Shown here: in pieces, positions 22,256-33,000 of the stretch | Layout: the number at the start of each line of letters is the position of its first letter | Numbering within the stretch: position 1 is the stretch's first letter | Source of the DNA: a virus | DNA: 44,736 bases | Direction: 5' to 3' (one strand) | Virus record (IMG/VR): IMGVR_UViG_3300050821_007174 | Location: 1-44,736 of that record | The notes under the pieces: generated by a model | Databases searched by the model: none | What the model saw: the letters and a program-made list of their open reading frames with translations, nothing else | What the model was told of the DNA's origin: nothing | Position numbers and translations under genes: made by a program

Positions 22256-24217
22256 TTGGGTGATCTGATTGTAAAACCTTCGTACCAGTTTGGCGAAAGA
22301 GATATCCTCACCGTCGACAAACTCAATCTGCTCGCGACTCCCGTGGTCGAACTCGCGCTCCAGGATCCGGTCAACGACCAGAATTTCTTTCGCAACGGAA
22401 ATTTCTATTCGTCTTTCTGGACGACACCGGCCGGACTCGCTTGTCCAGCAAACGTCTGGACGACCAACGCGAGCTATTGGTTGTGCCGTCCACAGGGTGT
22501 GGCGGTCGTATTCGTGCGGACGCAAACGGTACCTGATGTTTACTCACTATTTAGTGCCGCTATCGCTGGCAACACGGGTGTCACCAGCATGGAATTTGGC
22601 CAACAAATCAGCGGTGATTTGAGTGCCACTCTGCGTAGAAATGTCACTTTCAGCGGTTATTTCTATAACAACTCAGGCTTAGTCGTTTCCCCTCTCCTTA
22701 ATTTTTACACCGCAAATGCATTTAATAATTTCGCGGCATTAACGCTGCAAAAGACAGTCAATCTGCAATCTTCACCCAATGCAATTTGGACTTACCTGAC
22801 GGCAACGGTCGACCTGACGACGATGACGAATGTCGCCAATGGCCTTTTGATTGCGATCCAGACATCCGGCGTCCTTACTGCTAGCACGAAGTCTGTTTAT
22901 TTTAGCCGCCTCAAACTGCAAATTGGCGAAGTGGCAACCGAGTTTGTTGATGACACCAGTTTGTTCATCCAGGCACCCTCCGTTGACTCGACGATGCTGC
23001 AGGATGGGTGTCTTGCTCGTCCGACGCTATACGTCACCAATCCCGGCGTAATTCCTAAAGGTGCCTATGGTGCGGCATCTATTCAGGGAACGGATATCGG
23101 TACGGGTGAGGTTAAAGGAGTTAATCTGGATCCTGGCATATCGACTACCACATCAGCCGCTTTTACGGTCCCGGCAGTTAACGCCAATGTCGGTATTACG
23201 CTCACCAGCGTTGTCAGTATTACCGCCGGCCTGGTGCTCACTGTTCAGGGTGCAGGTAAGTATACGACCGTGAGTGTAGCCGGAAGCGTTGTCACGGCAA
23301 AGAATACGGGCGCCGCTGGCAATGCGTCATCGGGAACAGTGATTGCTGTCGGAGCGACTGTCGTAACCACTGGCAACGCTGTAATTACTTGTCTAGGTTA
23401 CACGCCGATCAATAAGGCTGGAGATAGTGGGGTTGGAGTTACGTATCACACTGTAGATAGCGTGGTGGGACAAGCCTACGCTTCGCAGGTGGGGATGTCA
23501 GTGCAGACGAGTTCTGGGGTTGCCAGCAATACCGGTTATTATCCTGCGATTGGTTTCCTCCGTCCCGGTGTTGCGGCAAGAACGCTTGGATTGTCGACCA
23601 CTCGGAGATTCCAGACGGTCGATGATCAAAGCCAGGTAGGTTACCTGCTCGATACCATCACTAAAGTCGCGACAGCCGATATCCAGGACAGCTCGATCAC
23701 GTACCAGAAACTTGCGCAGAGTTTGATCAATATCGTTTGTCCTGTTGGCGAGATTAGGTTGTTTGCCGGCCCAAATATTCCGTCCGGGTGGTTTAATTGC
23801 GAGGGACAATGGATCTCGCGGACTACCTACGCAGCTTTATTCGCTGCGATTGGCACTTATTGGGGAGTTGCCGATGGAACCGTTAATTTTGCGCTACCCG
23901 ATTTTCGTGGGCGCGTTCCGGTAGGCTATAACGGAGCTAATGCAGGGTTCAGCGGATTCGCCTTTGCGGGCACCGGCGGCGAGGAAAGGCACACTTTGAG
24001 TAATGCTGAAATGCCTACTCACGCCCATGACATGACGCACACCCATAGTTATATCAGCATAGGGGGTGGCAACGGCATTGCTAGCGGCAATGGCTGGGCA
24101 CCGACAGCGGCGACAACGGGTGGAATTTCTGGCGGCATGAAGTCGGAAGGTGGCGGTGGTTCACATAACACCATGCAACCCTTTGCGGTGCTCTACTACA
24201 TCATCAAAGCGGTGTGA
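22256..24217 (+). CDS. Tail fibre with C-terminal phage collar domain
   Basis: This 653-residue tail protein starts at TTG 22256, chosen because AAAGGAGG lies five bases upstream and no ATG fits. The N-terminal half looks beta-rich (a carbohydrate-binding-like FFRNGNFYSSFW region), the middle is Val/Thr/Gly-rich fibre, and from about residue 495 there is a tail-collar domain: PVGEIRLFAGPNIPSGW, NFALPDFRGRVPVGYN and EERHTLSNAEMPTHAHDM followed by His-rich HTH and the terminal AVLYYIIKA. The clustered His residues bind metal in collar fibres. It probably contacts the host surface. Confidence 0.85.
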   Translation: MGDLIVKPSYQFGERDILTVDKLNLLATPVVELALQDPVNDQNFFRNGNFYSSFWTTPAGLACPANVWTTNASYWLCRPQGVAVVFVRTQTVPDVYSLFSAAIAGNTGVTSMEFGQQISGDLSATLRRNVTFSGYFYNNSGLVVSPLLNFYTANAFNNFAALTLQKTVNLQSSPNAIWTYLTATVDLTTMTNVANGLLIAIQTSGVLTASTKSVYFSRLKLQIGEVATEFVDDTSLFIQAPSVDSTMLQDGCLARPTLYVTNPGVIPKGAYGAASIQGTDIGTGEVKGVNLDPGISTTTSAAFTVPAVNANVGITLTSVVSITAGLVLTVQGAGKYTTVSVAGSVVTAKNTGAAGNASSGTVIAVGATVVTTGNAVITCLGYTPINKAGDSGVGVTYHTVDSVVGQAYASQVGMSVQTSSGVASNTGYYPAIGFLRPGVAARTLGLSTTRRFQTVDDQSQVGYLLDTITKVATADIQDSSITYQKLAQSLINIVCPVGEIRLFAGPNIPSGWFNCEGQWISRTTYAALFAAIGTYWGVADGTVNFALPDFRGRVPVGYNGANAGFSGFAFAGTGGEERHTLSNAEMPTHAHDMTHTHSYISIGGGNGIASGNGWAPTAATTGGISGGMKSEGGGGSHNTMQPFAVLYYIIKAV

Positions 24218-24588
24218 ATAAGGATGTCGGACAAATTGCTAAGGAGTGGTATGAACGGAATGAACCGGAAGGAGCGCTCACTACTGCCATTTTACGGTGC
24301 TTTTTCGTTGGCAGTATTATTAAGCGTCCTGGTTTTCTGTTGCTTGGTGAAACGTGTTTTTGGGATGGGAAAACGGCTACCATGGTTCCACGTGAAAACT
24401 CCAACGGTTGGTGGATATGGTTTTGGGCCAGTACGAGCACAATGTCTTCGTACGAGCTTTGTTGCGAAGCCCCATTCCCACTCGAGTGGGTGGTCTTTAA
24501 ACGCCGGAACAAAATCAAAGCGATCCGCTGGGAGAAGCTCTATGGCAAGGATATCGGATATCACGGACGCCATTACGCAAACGCTTAA
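24214..24588 (+). CDS. Trp-rich hypothetical protein, 124 residues
   Basis: GTG 24214 overlaps the fibre stop (GTGA), the coupling used widely in this genome. The product has CFWDGKTATMVP, NGWWIWFWAST and LEWVVFKRRNKIKA and ends HGRHYANA; it is soluble-looking and basic. A second frame (24224-24604, 126 residues, a membrane-like start) is also open over the same bases; I prefer this one for its start coupling. The function is unknown. Confidence 0.5.
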   Translation: MNKDVGQIAKEWYERNEPEGALTTAILRCFFVGSIIKRPGFLLLGETCFWDGKTATMVPRENSNGWWIWFWASTSTMSSYELCCEAPFPLEWVVFKRRNKIKAIRWEKLYGKDIGYHGRHYANA

Positions 24589-24606
24589 TTCAGGAGGATA
24601 TTAGAT

Positions 24607-26091
24607 ATGGGAGGAGGCGCACCGACAGTTCAGGCACCGAAAGCACCAGACACTGCGCAGGAATATAGGAGCAGTCTACAGACCTACATCAATCAATCTC
24701 CTCAACTCTATAAAGAGGAGTCGACCTATCAGCCTCTCTACAATCAGATGCAGCAGGGGATCCAGGGCTCGAACATCTCCTATTATGCCAAGGCCATAGA
24801 GAATGAGTTGCCCGCTGCCCAATCTGCGCTGCAGGGCACTCAGAATCAGGCAATCCAGAACGCAATTACCCAATATGCCAACAACGTCGGTGGCATCAAC
24901 ACGACGGTGATGGCGAACAATCCTGCGTTGCAGCAGATCCAGTCAATCGCGCAGCAGCAGCAAGCAGCCACGACGCCCGATCAGACGTTGCAAGCACTCT
25001 TAGGCCAATCGCAACAGCAAACGGCCGCTGGCATGCAGCAGTTGCAAGGGCTCTCGAGCCAGGCTGGTCGGATGTATGACCCGACAAACCGGCAATTGCA
25101 GGGACTTAGTGACCAGGCCGGCCAATACACCGGTCAAGGCGTGTCGGATCTTAGGGGAATCGCCGCTCAGGCTGGAGCGGACACCAGGTCAGACATTTTC
25201 AAGCAGACGCAAGGCGAGGTGATGGGGCAACTCGGGAAGCTGGATCCTGTTACCCAACAACTGTCGGACTTAGCGCAGCAGCAACTAAGCCTCGGCGGCC
25301 AGGTCAGCCAGCAAGGATTGCAGGATGCTGACCAGGCCGCCAGAGCTGCATACTCGGCTCGCGGAATGTTGAATAGCTCGGGCTCGATTGCTTCCGAAGT
25401 ACTCAATCGCGATCAGGTGCAGCAAGCGCGACTGCAGCAACGCGAGCAATTCGGAATGGGCGTCGGTGGGATGGTTGCCGCGGAAACGCAAGCCAGGACC
25501 GCTAACGCACTCGGGCTTACTCAAACCGATATTGCCGCGACGCAGCAGAACCAGGCACTTGCGGGCCAAATGTATCAGGCGGCCGGCCAATTGGGGCAAG
25601 CCGGCACTCAACTGCAAGGCGGACTCCAGGGACAGATTGCCGCGAACATCGGGAGCGCATCACAGCAGCAAGGCGCACTAGCACAGGCCGCGATCGGCGT
25701 GGGACAAACCGGCACCGCACAGCAACAAAGCCTCCAAGGCGGCATTCTCGATCAGATCTATCGCAACCAACAAGCCGCGTCTGGCAACCAGCAATACCTC
25801 TATGGCGCGCTAAGTGGCGCGCAAGGTGCCCTGCTTGGCGCTCAGTCCGGTGGAGCAAATCTTTTAAGCAGCATCATGGGAAATGTTTCGCAAATGGGTA
25901 CGGGCTCGCCCAACCTTTTCCAGGGGAGCGGGCTCCTGCAATTAACCTCACAAAACCAGATGGCGCAGATGAATGCTAATGCGTCAGCCAACCAGATGAA
26001 CGCGCAATCCAAAGGTAACGCGACTGGTGCGATGATTGGTGCCGGCGCAGCGATTGCCTCTGCGGCAGTTGTCGGTGTTGCGCTCTTCTAA
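24607..26091 (+). CDS. Gln/Ala-rich internal virion (ejection) protein
   Basis: This 494-residue protein starts after AGGAGG. It is a long, low-complexity Gln/Ala/Gly helix-former with repeated LQGLSxQAG and QQQ tracts and ends in a glycine-zipper hydrophobic tail, ATGAMIGAGAAIASAAV. That design matches podovirus ejection proteins, which leave the capsid with the DNA and form a conduit through the envelope. It is the first of four ejection-type genes here. Assignment is by composition and position. Confidence 0.7.
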   Translation: MGGGAPTVQAPKAPDTAQEYRSSLQTYINQSPQLYKEESTYQPLYNQMQQGIQGSNISYYAKAIENELPAAQSALQGTQNQAIQNAITQYANNVGGINTTVMANNPALQQIQSIAQQQQAATTPDQTLQALLGQSQQQTAAGMQQLQGLSSQAGRMYDPTNRQLQGLSDQAGQYTGQGVSDLRGIAAQAGADTRSDIFKQTQGEVMGQLGKLDPVTQQLSDLAQQQLSLGGQVSQQGLQDADQAARAAYSARGMLNSSGSIASEVLNRDQVQQARLQQREQFGMGVGGMVAAETQARTANALGLTQTDIAATQQNQALAGQMYQAAGQLGQAGTQLQGGLQGQIAANIGSASQQQGALAQAAIGVGQTGTAQQQSLQGGILDQIYRNQQAASGNQQYLYGALSGAQGALLGAQSGGANLLSSIMGNVSQMGTGSPNLFQGSGLLQLTSQNQMAQMNANASANQMNAQSKGNATGAMIGAGAAIASAAVVGVALF

Positions 26092-26095
26092 AATT

Positions 26096-26497
26096 ATGAT
26101 GCGAGTCCCGGTCACTGTCGGCAAAAGTGCAATCCATGGATTGGGAGTTTTCGCGATCGATCCGATTCGGAAAGGGACCGTCCTTTGGCAATACGAACCG
26201 GGATTCGATCATCAGGTCAGTGAGTATTCGATCAAGTACGGAGAAAAACGTATTCAGGATTTCGTTCGCGAGCGTGGGTATATCAATCCGGATGACCCAC
26301 AAGTCTGGGTAGTCTGCGTCGATGAAGCGCAGTTCTGGAATTTTCCCAAGCGAGACGAACCGGCGAACACTGAGCTCGGCGGACTGGTCGACGGTGAGTT
26401 CTTAATTCTCGCGGCACGAGATATCGAGCCAAACGAGGAAATTACGATCCCGCCGGAAAGCGACGCGGATTATGAACGGAAGATGAAAGGCCGATGA
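26096..26497 (+). CDS. SET-domain protein (putative lysine methyltransferase)
   Basis: This 133-residue protein has the minimal SET-domain layout. KSAIHGLGVFAIDPIRKGTVL is the N-terminal cofactor-binding block (shown here over its length in part), and FLILAARDIEPNEEITI is the C-terminal block. Between them FWNFPKRDEPANT takes the place of the usual RF-x-NHS-x-x-PN loop, so the Asn remains but the His-Ser pair is replaced. SET proteins methylate lysines of proteins; in phages the targets are unknown. MM at 26096/26099 gives two possible starts. It overlaps the following gene by four bases (ATGA). Confidence 0.75.
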   Translation: MMRVPVTVGKSAIHGLGVFAIDPIRKGTVLWQYEPGFDHQVSEYSIKYGEKRIQDFVRERGYINPDDPQVWVVCVDEAQFWNFPKRDEPANTELGGLVDGEFLILAARDIEPNEEITIPPESDADYERKMKGR

Positions 26498-27297
26498 CGA
26501 AAGAGCAAACAACGCTCGAGTTCATCAATGAGCAGATCCGCGCCTACAAGAACCCGGTCTTATTCTGGTCTGGAGGCAAGGATTCGATGGTCCTTTTGCA
26601 CTTGATGTATTCCCACGGAATCCGCATGCCGGTCGTGTATTACCGGGATCCGTGGTTCCCTCGCAAAAACCGCTTCGTAAATCTGGTCATCGATTCCTAT
26701 TTGCTCGAATGCCACGATTATCCTCCGCTACGCGTGAGCCTGAAACACAGTCCGCAAATGGTGGCTCTGGTGAGTGAATATTCGACCTCGCCGGCATCCG
26801 TCGCTTCGGTCCTGAAAAATACCATCGAATACCGAGACGGTGATGATGAGCGAGATTTTCTGTGCGGAGTGCGTTTTTTGATGCGCCCATGTTCTACCTT
26901 CGCTTTTCCATGGGACGTCGCGCTTGTCGCGCACAAAGATTGCGACACTGACCCGATCTACGGACTTATTCCGTTGCACTCTAATGTCGTCTATCGCGAC
27001 GAGGGACCTGATTATGTTTTTCCGCTCAAAGAATGGACTCATGACGAGGTGTGGGACTACACGATTCGGTACGACGTGCCTTGCCAGGCCGATCGCTACG
27101 ACGTCAAGAATCGCACCGAGTGGGAAGACAAGACGTTTAATAGCGATTGGTATCCGGTATGTATTCGCTGCGTCGATAAGCGGACGCCTGGTGCCAAAGT
27201 CTTTTGCCCTAAAATGAAAAGGGAGATCACAAACGTATCAGGAGCAGCCGCGGAATTTGGCTACGTTTCTGATTATTTCGGAGAGAAAACAAAATGA
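26494..27297 (+). CDS. PAPS-reductase-like / adenine nucleotide alpha-hydrolase
   Basis: This 267-residue enzyme has the PP-loop FWSGGKDSMVLLHL near residue 25, the hallmark of the PAPS reductase and N-type ATP pyrophosphatase family, a YRDPWF segment and a late Cys group (CIRCVD...KVFCPK). Family members reduce PAPS, thiolate RNA or take part in DNA phosphorothioation and other nucleotide modification. Which of these applies is not visible. It is sandwiched between the SET gene and an ejection protein with four-base overlaps. Confidence 0.85.
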   Translation: MTKEQTTLEFINEQIRAYKNPVLFWSGGKDSMVLLHLMYSHGIRMPVVYYRDPWFPRKNRFVNLVIDSYLLECHDYPPLRVSLKHSPQMVALVSEYSTSPASVASVLKNTIEYRDGDDERDFLCGVRFLMRPCSTFAFPWDVALVAHKDCDTDPIYGLIPLHSNVVYRDEGPDYVFPLKEWTHDEVWDYTIRYDVPCQADRYDVKNRTEWEDKTFNSDWYPVCIRCVDKRTPGAKVFCPKMKREITNVSGAAAEFGYVSDYFGEKTK

Positions 27298-27881
27298 CTA
27301 CGCCTTTAACGCCGCCAACCTTTGGCGACAAGTATTCTGTTGGGCTTACAGACATCGGCCAGGGGTACGCCGCGGGAATTACTAGCGCCGGCCAGTCTAT
27401 TGCGGGCGCGATCGGTGCCGTGATGGGCGGGATCAACGAGAAAACAGGCGAAGCGCAAGCCGGGATCCTCGATCAGAAGAAGGGTGCCGAGGACACCATT
27501 GATATGCTGCACATGCACGGGATGCTCACTAACGAGGAATATGAGAAAGCGAAAACCTCAAGTCTTAGTGCGCAGCAAAAAATTATCGGGATGAATGCCG
27601 CGGACTTCAATATGAAGACGAAAGCCGAACTCGAGAGGCAAAACGCACTCGCGCAAATCGCCGCGCAGAACCAAGGCGCAATGAGCCGAACTCAGTACAG
27701 CGAAACGGCGACCACCGGGCGCAGTCAGGCACAGCTTGAGGCCGAACTGAAAAAAACCCAAATGGAGCTGCAACAGAGAAGTGCAGCAAATCCGGTTGTC
27801 TCGGGCTACACGCCGGTCCCTCCTCCACCCGTGCCTGGCGGGCCAGTTGCACCTGCGCCCAAACTTAGTCTAGGTCTATGA
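27294..27881 (+). CDS. Probable ejection protein with N-terminal glycine zipper, 195 residues
   Basis: Residues 20-50 (GYAAGITSAGQSIAGAIGAV in part) form a glycine-zipper membrane helix, followed by a long Gln/Ala/Glu helix and a Pro-rich C-terminus (PVPPPPVPGGPV). This is the composition of podovirus internal virion proteins. ATGA coupling ties it to genes on both sides. The exact role is inferred. Confidence 0.65.
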   Translation: MTTPLTPPTFGDKYSVGLTDIGQGYAAGITSAGQSIAGAIGAVMGGINEKTGEAQAGILDQKKGAEDTIDMLHMHGMLTNEEYEKAKTSSLSAQQKIIGMNAADFNMKTKAELERQNALAQIAAQNQGAMSRTQYSETATTGRSQAQLEAELKKTQMELQQRSAANPVVSGYTPVPPPPVPGGPVAPAPKLSLGL

Positions 27882-30040
27882 ATGGGTTGATGACAGACGA
27901 AGAATTTGCGGCAATGATGCAGAAGCTCGGGCCGGCCGGCGCGGGTCTGCAGAGCCCTAGTCAGATCGGCGCAATAGCGGACACACAAAGAGGTATCTCG
28001 AATACATCGATTCTTAATCCCGAAGCTACGGGGAGCTCTGATACACTAGGCCCGAAATTCGCTATCTCTAACGCTCCGGCGGGAACGCCTGGCCGAGATA
28101 CCGTCAATCGCTTTGCGACTGACACGCCTGGCTCTCAGGGATTGTCGACTGATGCCTTCCGAGCAGTCATTGCACCGGATCAGACAAAGTTGGATACGTC
28201 AACAGTCGATCAGTTTATCAACAGAGAGATGGAGTGGCACAGAGCGAGAGCTGATGAACAGAAGCAAGATTTAGGAAAAGCGCTTGCGACATTAGGCAAC
28301 ATTGACGCGACCGACACCGAAAAAGAGAAAGCGCACGCCACGATTCAAGATATCCCGACGGTGCTGAATCAGAAGACGGGAAATCTCGATGTCGTCAGTC
28401 CGGTTCCGACCCAAGCAAGTTTGTATGATGCGTTGCGAGCACAGCATCCTGAGATACCAGCAGAAAGTTGGACGCCAAAGGTCTTGCAACAAGTCCAGCG
28501 AGATCAGTTTGTCGCAAATATCACACCTCCACAAACTGCCGAGGGAGCGATCGCTAGTCGTTTTACCAACCTGAACGTGGGGCCAAGTGCGCGAGCCATA
28601 GAGGATCTCGGGTTGCAGTTTCCTGGCTCGACCAGCAAATACGCAACTGCGCCCGTCTTTCAACCCTCTGCGCCTCCCGCTGCACAAAAGATCGAGCGAG
28701 CGCAACCCGTGCCTGGCCAAACCGTTGATGCTCAAGGCAACGTAGTTAAGGCGCCGGCGAGCTCGATCGGTTTGGTGACTGTCCGAGGTACTGAGTTTGG
28801 TGCGTGGGATAATCCCGCCCGCGGTGGCTATACCGAGCCAAATTGGAACGTCGGTGCATGGGGAGCGGACATCTCCAGCAAGACAGATCCGCTCGTGGCG
28901 TTGCCGGTGTCGGTTCTTAAGCAGTATGGCAATCCGAACAGCGCGGATTTTGAGAAAGATTTCAACTCTAAATACGAGGTGCAGGTTATTGATCCGGCAA
29001 CCAGCAAAGCGGTAGTGGCAAGTGTAAAAGATAAAGGGCCAGGCGCAAAAACTGGTGCCGGCATTGATATGGGTTGGGCTACTCGAGAAAGTCTCGGCCT
29101 GCCGGGTGGATTTAGCGGCAATATATCTTATAGGATTGTCCCGAAAGGTTCAGCGTTGCCCGATAACACGACGCCCAGTGTACAGCAGGTGCAAGCTAAC
29201 GCTGGAGGCACCACAAATCAGTATATCACTCCAGGTCCAACAGCTGATCAAGTCTACCTTAATCGTATCGACCCAACCACAGTTAAGGATCCGTCGATTC
29301 ACGGTTCGACGATGACGACCGCTGATATCGCTCTTTGGGCGCGTCAGCAAGCCAACGAATACGCTCAACAAATGGCCGACGCTAAAATGCCGTTAAGGAT
29401 GGATGCCTACCAAGCGCGTTATGAGAAATTTTTTGAGGCCGGGCAAAAGTATCAAAATCCAGAGGAAAAACTCGCGCCTGTCTCTCCGCAACATAACACC
29501 CAGTTTAGTTCGCTAGCAGCCTTAGTCTCACCAAATGCAACGCCGGTCGGCAGTCAATTGGACACCCTCGAGCAATACTGGAAGGCAGCAAAGGCAAAGG
29601 GCTTCCAGGTTATCACTAATGCGGACGCGTTAAAATCAGACGCACAAAAATTGTGGGAGTCACAAAGCGAGCACCTACTTACGCCTATCGCCACGGGCAT
29701 CATGGGAATGACGCCAGGGGATGCCGGAAACCAAAATGTTCAAGAGGGCATGAAGAAAGTGCTACCCACTATGTGGGATAGTCCAGAAACCGCTCACCAG
29801 AAAATCGCAAATCTTCGCTCCTCTGTGCAGGATCAAATGCGCAGGATGATTCAGCTGAACCGGGCCGAGCATCAGGACACTACCGGGCTCGAGCAGCAGT
29901 ACCGTAAACTGTTTGTCCAATCGAAGGAAGAGGAGAAAGCGCAGCAAGCGCAAGCTAGCCAGAGTACAAGCCGTAAACTGGACGCAAACCAACCAGGACA
30001 GCAATCAGACAAGTTTACCACTCGGCCGCCAGATTTTTAA
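27878..30040 (+). CDS. Internal virion protein with DPBB (RlpA-like) motif, 720 residues
   Basis: A large structural protein following the two ejection genes. Around residues 300-425 it carries a double-psi beta-barrel-like stretch: TVRGTEFGAW, then VVASVKDKGPGAKTG (D385) and AGIDMGWATRESLG (D397), like the D-x-GP...ID core of RlpA/expansin lytic enzymes. The rest is low-complexity and helical. I infer a virion-associated peptidoglycan-acting domain, used while DNA is passed through the wall. It shares this motif with the protein at 33781. Confidence 0.65.
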   Translation: MNGLMTDEEFAAMMQKLGPAGAGLQSPSQIGAIADTQRGISNTSILNPEATGSSDTLGPKFAISNAPAGTPGRDTVNRFATDTPGSQGLSTDAFRAVIAPDQTKLDTSTVDQFINREMEWHRARADEQKQDLGKALATLGNIDATDTEKEKAHATIQDIPTVLNQKTGNLDVVSPVPTQASLYDALRAQHPEIPAESWTPKVLQQVQRDQFVANITPPQTAEGAIASRFTNLNVGPSARAIEDLGLQFPGSTSKYATAPVFQPSAPPAAQKIERAQPVPGQTVDAQGNVVKAPASSIGLVTVRGTEFGAWDNPARGGYTEPNWNVGAWGADISSKTDPLVALPVSVLKQYGNPNSADFEKDFNSKYEVQVIDPATSKAVVASVKDKGPGAKTGAGIDMGWATRESLGLPGGFSGNISYRIVPKGSALPDNTTPSVQQVQANAGGTTNQYITPGPTADQVYLNRIDPTTVKDPSIHGSTMTTADIALWARQQANEYAQQMADAKMPLRMDAYQARYEKFFEAGQKYQNPEEKLAPVSPQHNTQFSSLAALVSPNATPVGSQLDTLEQYWKAAKAKGFQVITNADALKSDAQKLWESQSEHLLTPIATGIMGMTPGDAGNQNVQEGMKKVLPTMWDSPETAHQKIANLRSSVQDQMRRMIQLNRAEHQDTTGLEQQYRKLFVQSKEEEKAQQAQASQSTSRKLDANQPGQQSDKFTTRPPDF

Positions 30041-30043
30041 GCG

Positions 30044-33000
30044 ATGCCAGCGTTAATAGATCCGTTGCCAGATGTTACCTCCGGTTCGTATGATCTGAAT
30101 CCGGTGCCAGCGGCAACGCCTGCTCCAGGACGGCCAGGCACGCAGCAGCAACCTCAAGCCCCGCCATCTATTGCGACGCCAAATCCTGCGAACCCTGACG
30201 CGCCTGAGAAAGCCTTAATCGATCCTGTCACTGGCGATCCGACAACGTTCTATGGATCGCAGCTGGCGTTAGTGCAAAAGTTCGACAAATACGTCAAGTC
30301 TGGTGGCGATATAACTAAACTCGGGGCTGAGGATTTTGCCGCTATTAGTAAAGCGGTTGATTACATACCTGATTTCCAGAACACCACGGATAGCCCATCC
30401 GCCAGTTATGCGCGATTTAATCAAGGCTTAGAAAAAAACATTGCGATCGAGGCCGCCAAAAAAGGTTGGGGATCAGCTATTGGTGAAGAAGTGCCAGGGG
30501 GAATCGGCGCAATGTGGAATTTCGGTAAAGACCTTCTGACAAATACCGCTGGCTTTCTTTGGCAACATACGATTGGGGAACAACAAGCTCGGCTGCAAGA
30601 TGTTGGCGACGCGCTGCACGGTGACTTTTCAGGGAGTCATTTAGCAAACATGCAGGCCGGCTCGGTCAGCGCATTGTCTCAACAGGTAATGAAGAATCTG
30701 GATTTCTATTTCAGAGATCTTCCCGAAGGTGCGAAAGACGTCAGCGCCCTTTATGCGCTGGCTAAAGCTCGTGCGGCAACCAGCAACCCGGACCAGGCCG
30801 CGCAGCTGGATTTCAAACAATCCGAGATACTTCGCGGCCAAATTGCGCGAAGCAAGCAAGATCAGCAGGACATGACTGATATGCGCAACGCTGTCGCGGA
30901 CGTATACAAGATGACTGGCGTCGCGGATTTCGCGCAGCAAATTGTAGCTTCTAAACCGACTGACGCGGACATGTTCGTTGCTGGTTTGGTCACGGATCCA
31001 GCGAATCTAGTTACCGGCGGAGTCGAAGGCGCCAGCAAAGCGCTCCTGACAGGATTGGGCGAAAAGCTATTTATTAAGACCGCGGTGCGCACAGCCAGAG
31101 TAGAAGAAACGACTCAGGCGGCCGGGATGGTTGCCCAACATTTGGACTCCGTCAATTCTGCGCGAACCAATATAATCTCGATATTGGCAGGAGACGGGCG
31201 GCCGTTAGATGCCGCTACCCGATCAGGGTTTGAGGCGAATTTGCAACGTCTCAACAATGTCCAAGGCAAACTGCAGGGCGATCTCGCTAATATGAACGCC
31301 GAGAGAGCCGCGGCCATTGCCGAGGTGAACACGCAAATGGATAGACAGGCAAAAGCTAATCCGTTGCGTCAGGCCGCCGGTATCGTGGCCCAAGGGATAG
31401 GTCGCGTCGGGGAGGCACCAGGACAAATTGCCAATTTAATTGAAAAAGTTCCGCACGCTATTGTCGACAGAGTAATGGGTGATGCTCCACAAGAAATTAA
31501 AGATGGGGCCGCCAAAATGGTTAACGCCGCGATCTCTGGAACAATAGGAGCAATGGGATTAGGTCACCCGCTTGGCGCCCTTGCCGCCCTGGCACCCGTG
31601 AGTTTGGATGTGCTGCAGAAATTCGCACATGACTTTCGCACTATCGGGGCACAATACGCACTTGGAGAGCAAACATTGCCGTTCTACAAAGCGGCATCAG
31701 AAAAACTCTCTGGTGTCTCCAGTTGGCTTGCCAGCAAAATGGACAACCAACTAGTGTACTCTGTTCCGTCCGCAGTAACTGGCGCAGGACTAGGCAGTGC
31801 TATTGGTGGAGGTCTTGCCATGGTTGCTGGTGGAGGTAATGCACAGGCGTTCCAGCAAGGCATGGGATCCGGAGGTGTGATCGGCGCGGCCGGCGGAGGA
31901 CTCGGTCAATTACGTCGCTTTAATAGTCCCGCGGAATTGCGCCAGGCTGCCATAGGTGATCGCTCTAGGTTTCTCGGATCCTTGACTCAACCGAACAAGG
32001 ATCTATTTCTCAAGCTGCATCCAGAATATCAACTCGCACTCTCGACTTATGGCATGGCGCATCCTGATCTCGCGATGCAGTTTGAACATAATCCAGGTGG
32101 GAGCAACGGTAACTACACGCTGAATCCGACTCCAGTCGTGACAATCAATATCGCGTCGGATAATCCCCTCGCGGCCGTAGCTTCGCACGAGGTAGCTCAT
32201 CATATCGCCGCGCACAATCTCGGCGGGACCGTCGACAGCTACATCCGCGGCAATCCGATCACCGGACAAGTCGGAATCATGAGCGCACTCGGGCCTGACG
32301 GAAAGCCGATGACTCAGCCAGTGTTCGATCGGGCCGGCAATCCAACCGGCGCGGTTGAGTACGTTCCAAATGCGCAATTTGAAGCGTACAAATCAAACTA
32401 CAACGCGCGGCTCTTGCGAGATAATCCGCACCTGCCGCCCGAGGACAACTACGGCATTTCACAGGAAATGTTCGCCGAGCTTCACGCCGAGAGCATCACC
32501 AACCGTGAGGCGATGCAGAAAACGACTCGCGGCTATATCCCGAGCAGCCTGGTTAGCGAGAACGCTACCGCGAATTGGCTAAATAAGATGGGGATGGGCG
32601 CCGATCCGATCACTGGCAATCCGATTCCCACCGGGACATTGGAAGGCGCCAAAGGGTTGCAACGCGTCATTAACGATTATTACCGGGAACGCCAATATAA
32701 GAAGGGCGAACTCGATACCGGTCGCGGTGACACGCCGGTCCATGTCGGTGAGATCGTCAAAGGCACGCCGGCATTCGATCGGATCCAGACTAACCTCAAC
32801 GCGAGCGGTGACTTCCACCGGAATCCTGACGGCACGATCGCCACTGACCTGTCAGGCCGACCGAGAGTTAAGACCTCGAAGCAAGCCGATGCCGACGCTG
32901 CAGTGATGGGTAAACGCATCGTCGATCTTTATAATAGGCAGCCGGGGCTCGCCGGCGTCGAAGGCGACAATTACATGAAGGTCGTGACTGACCGTGACGG

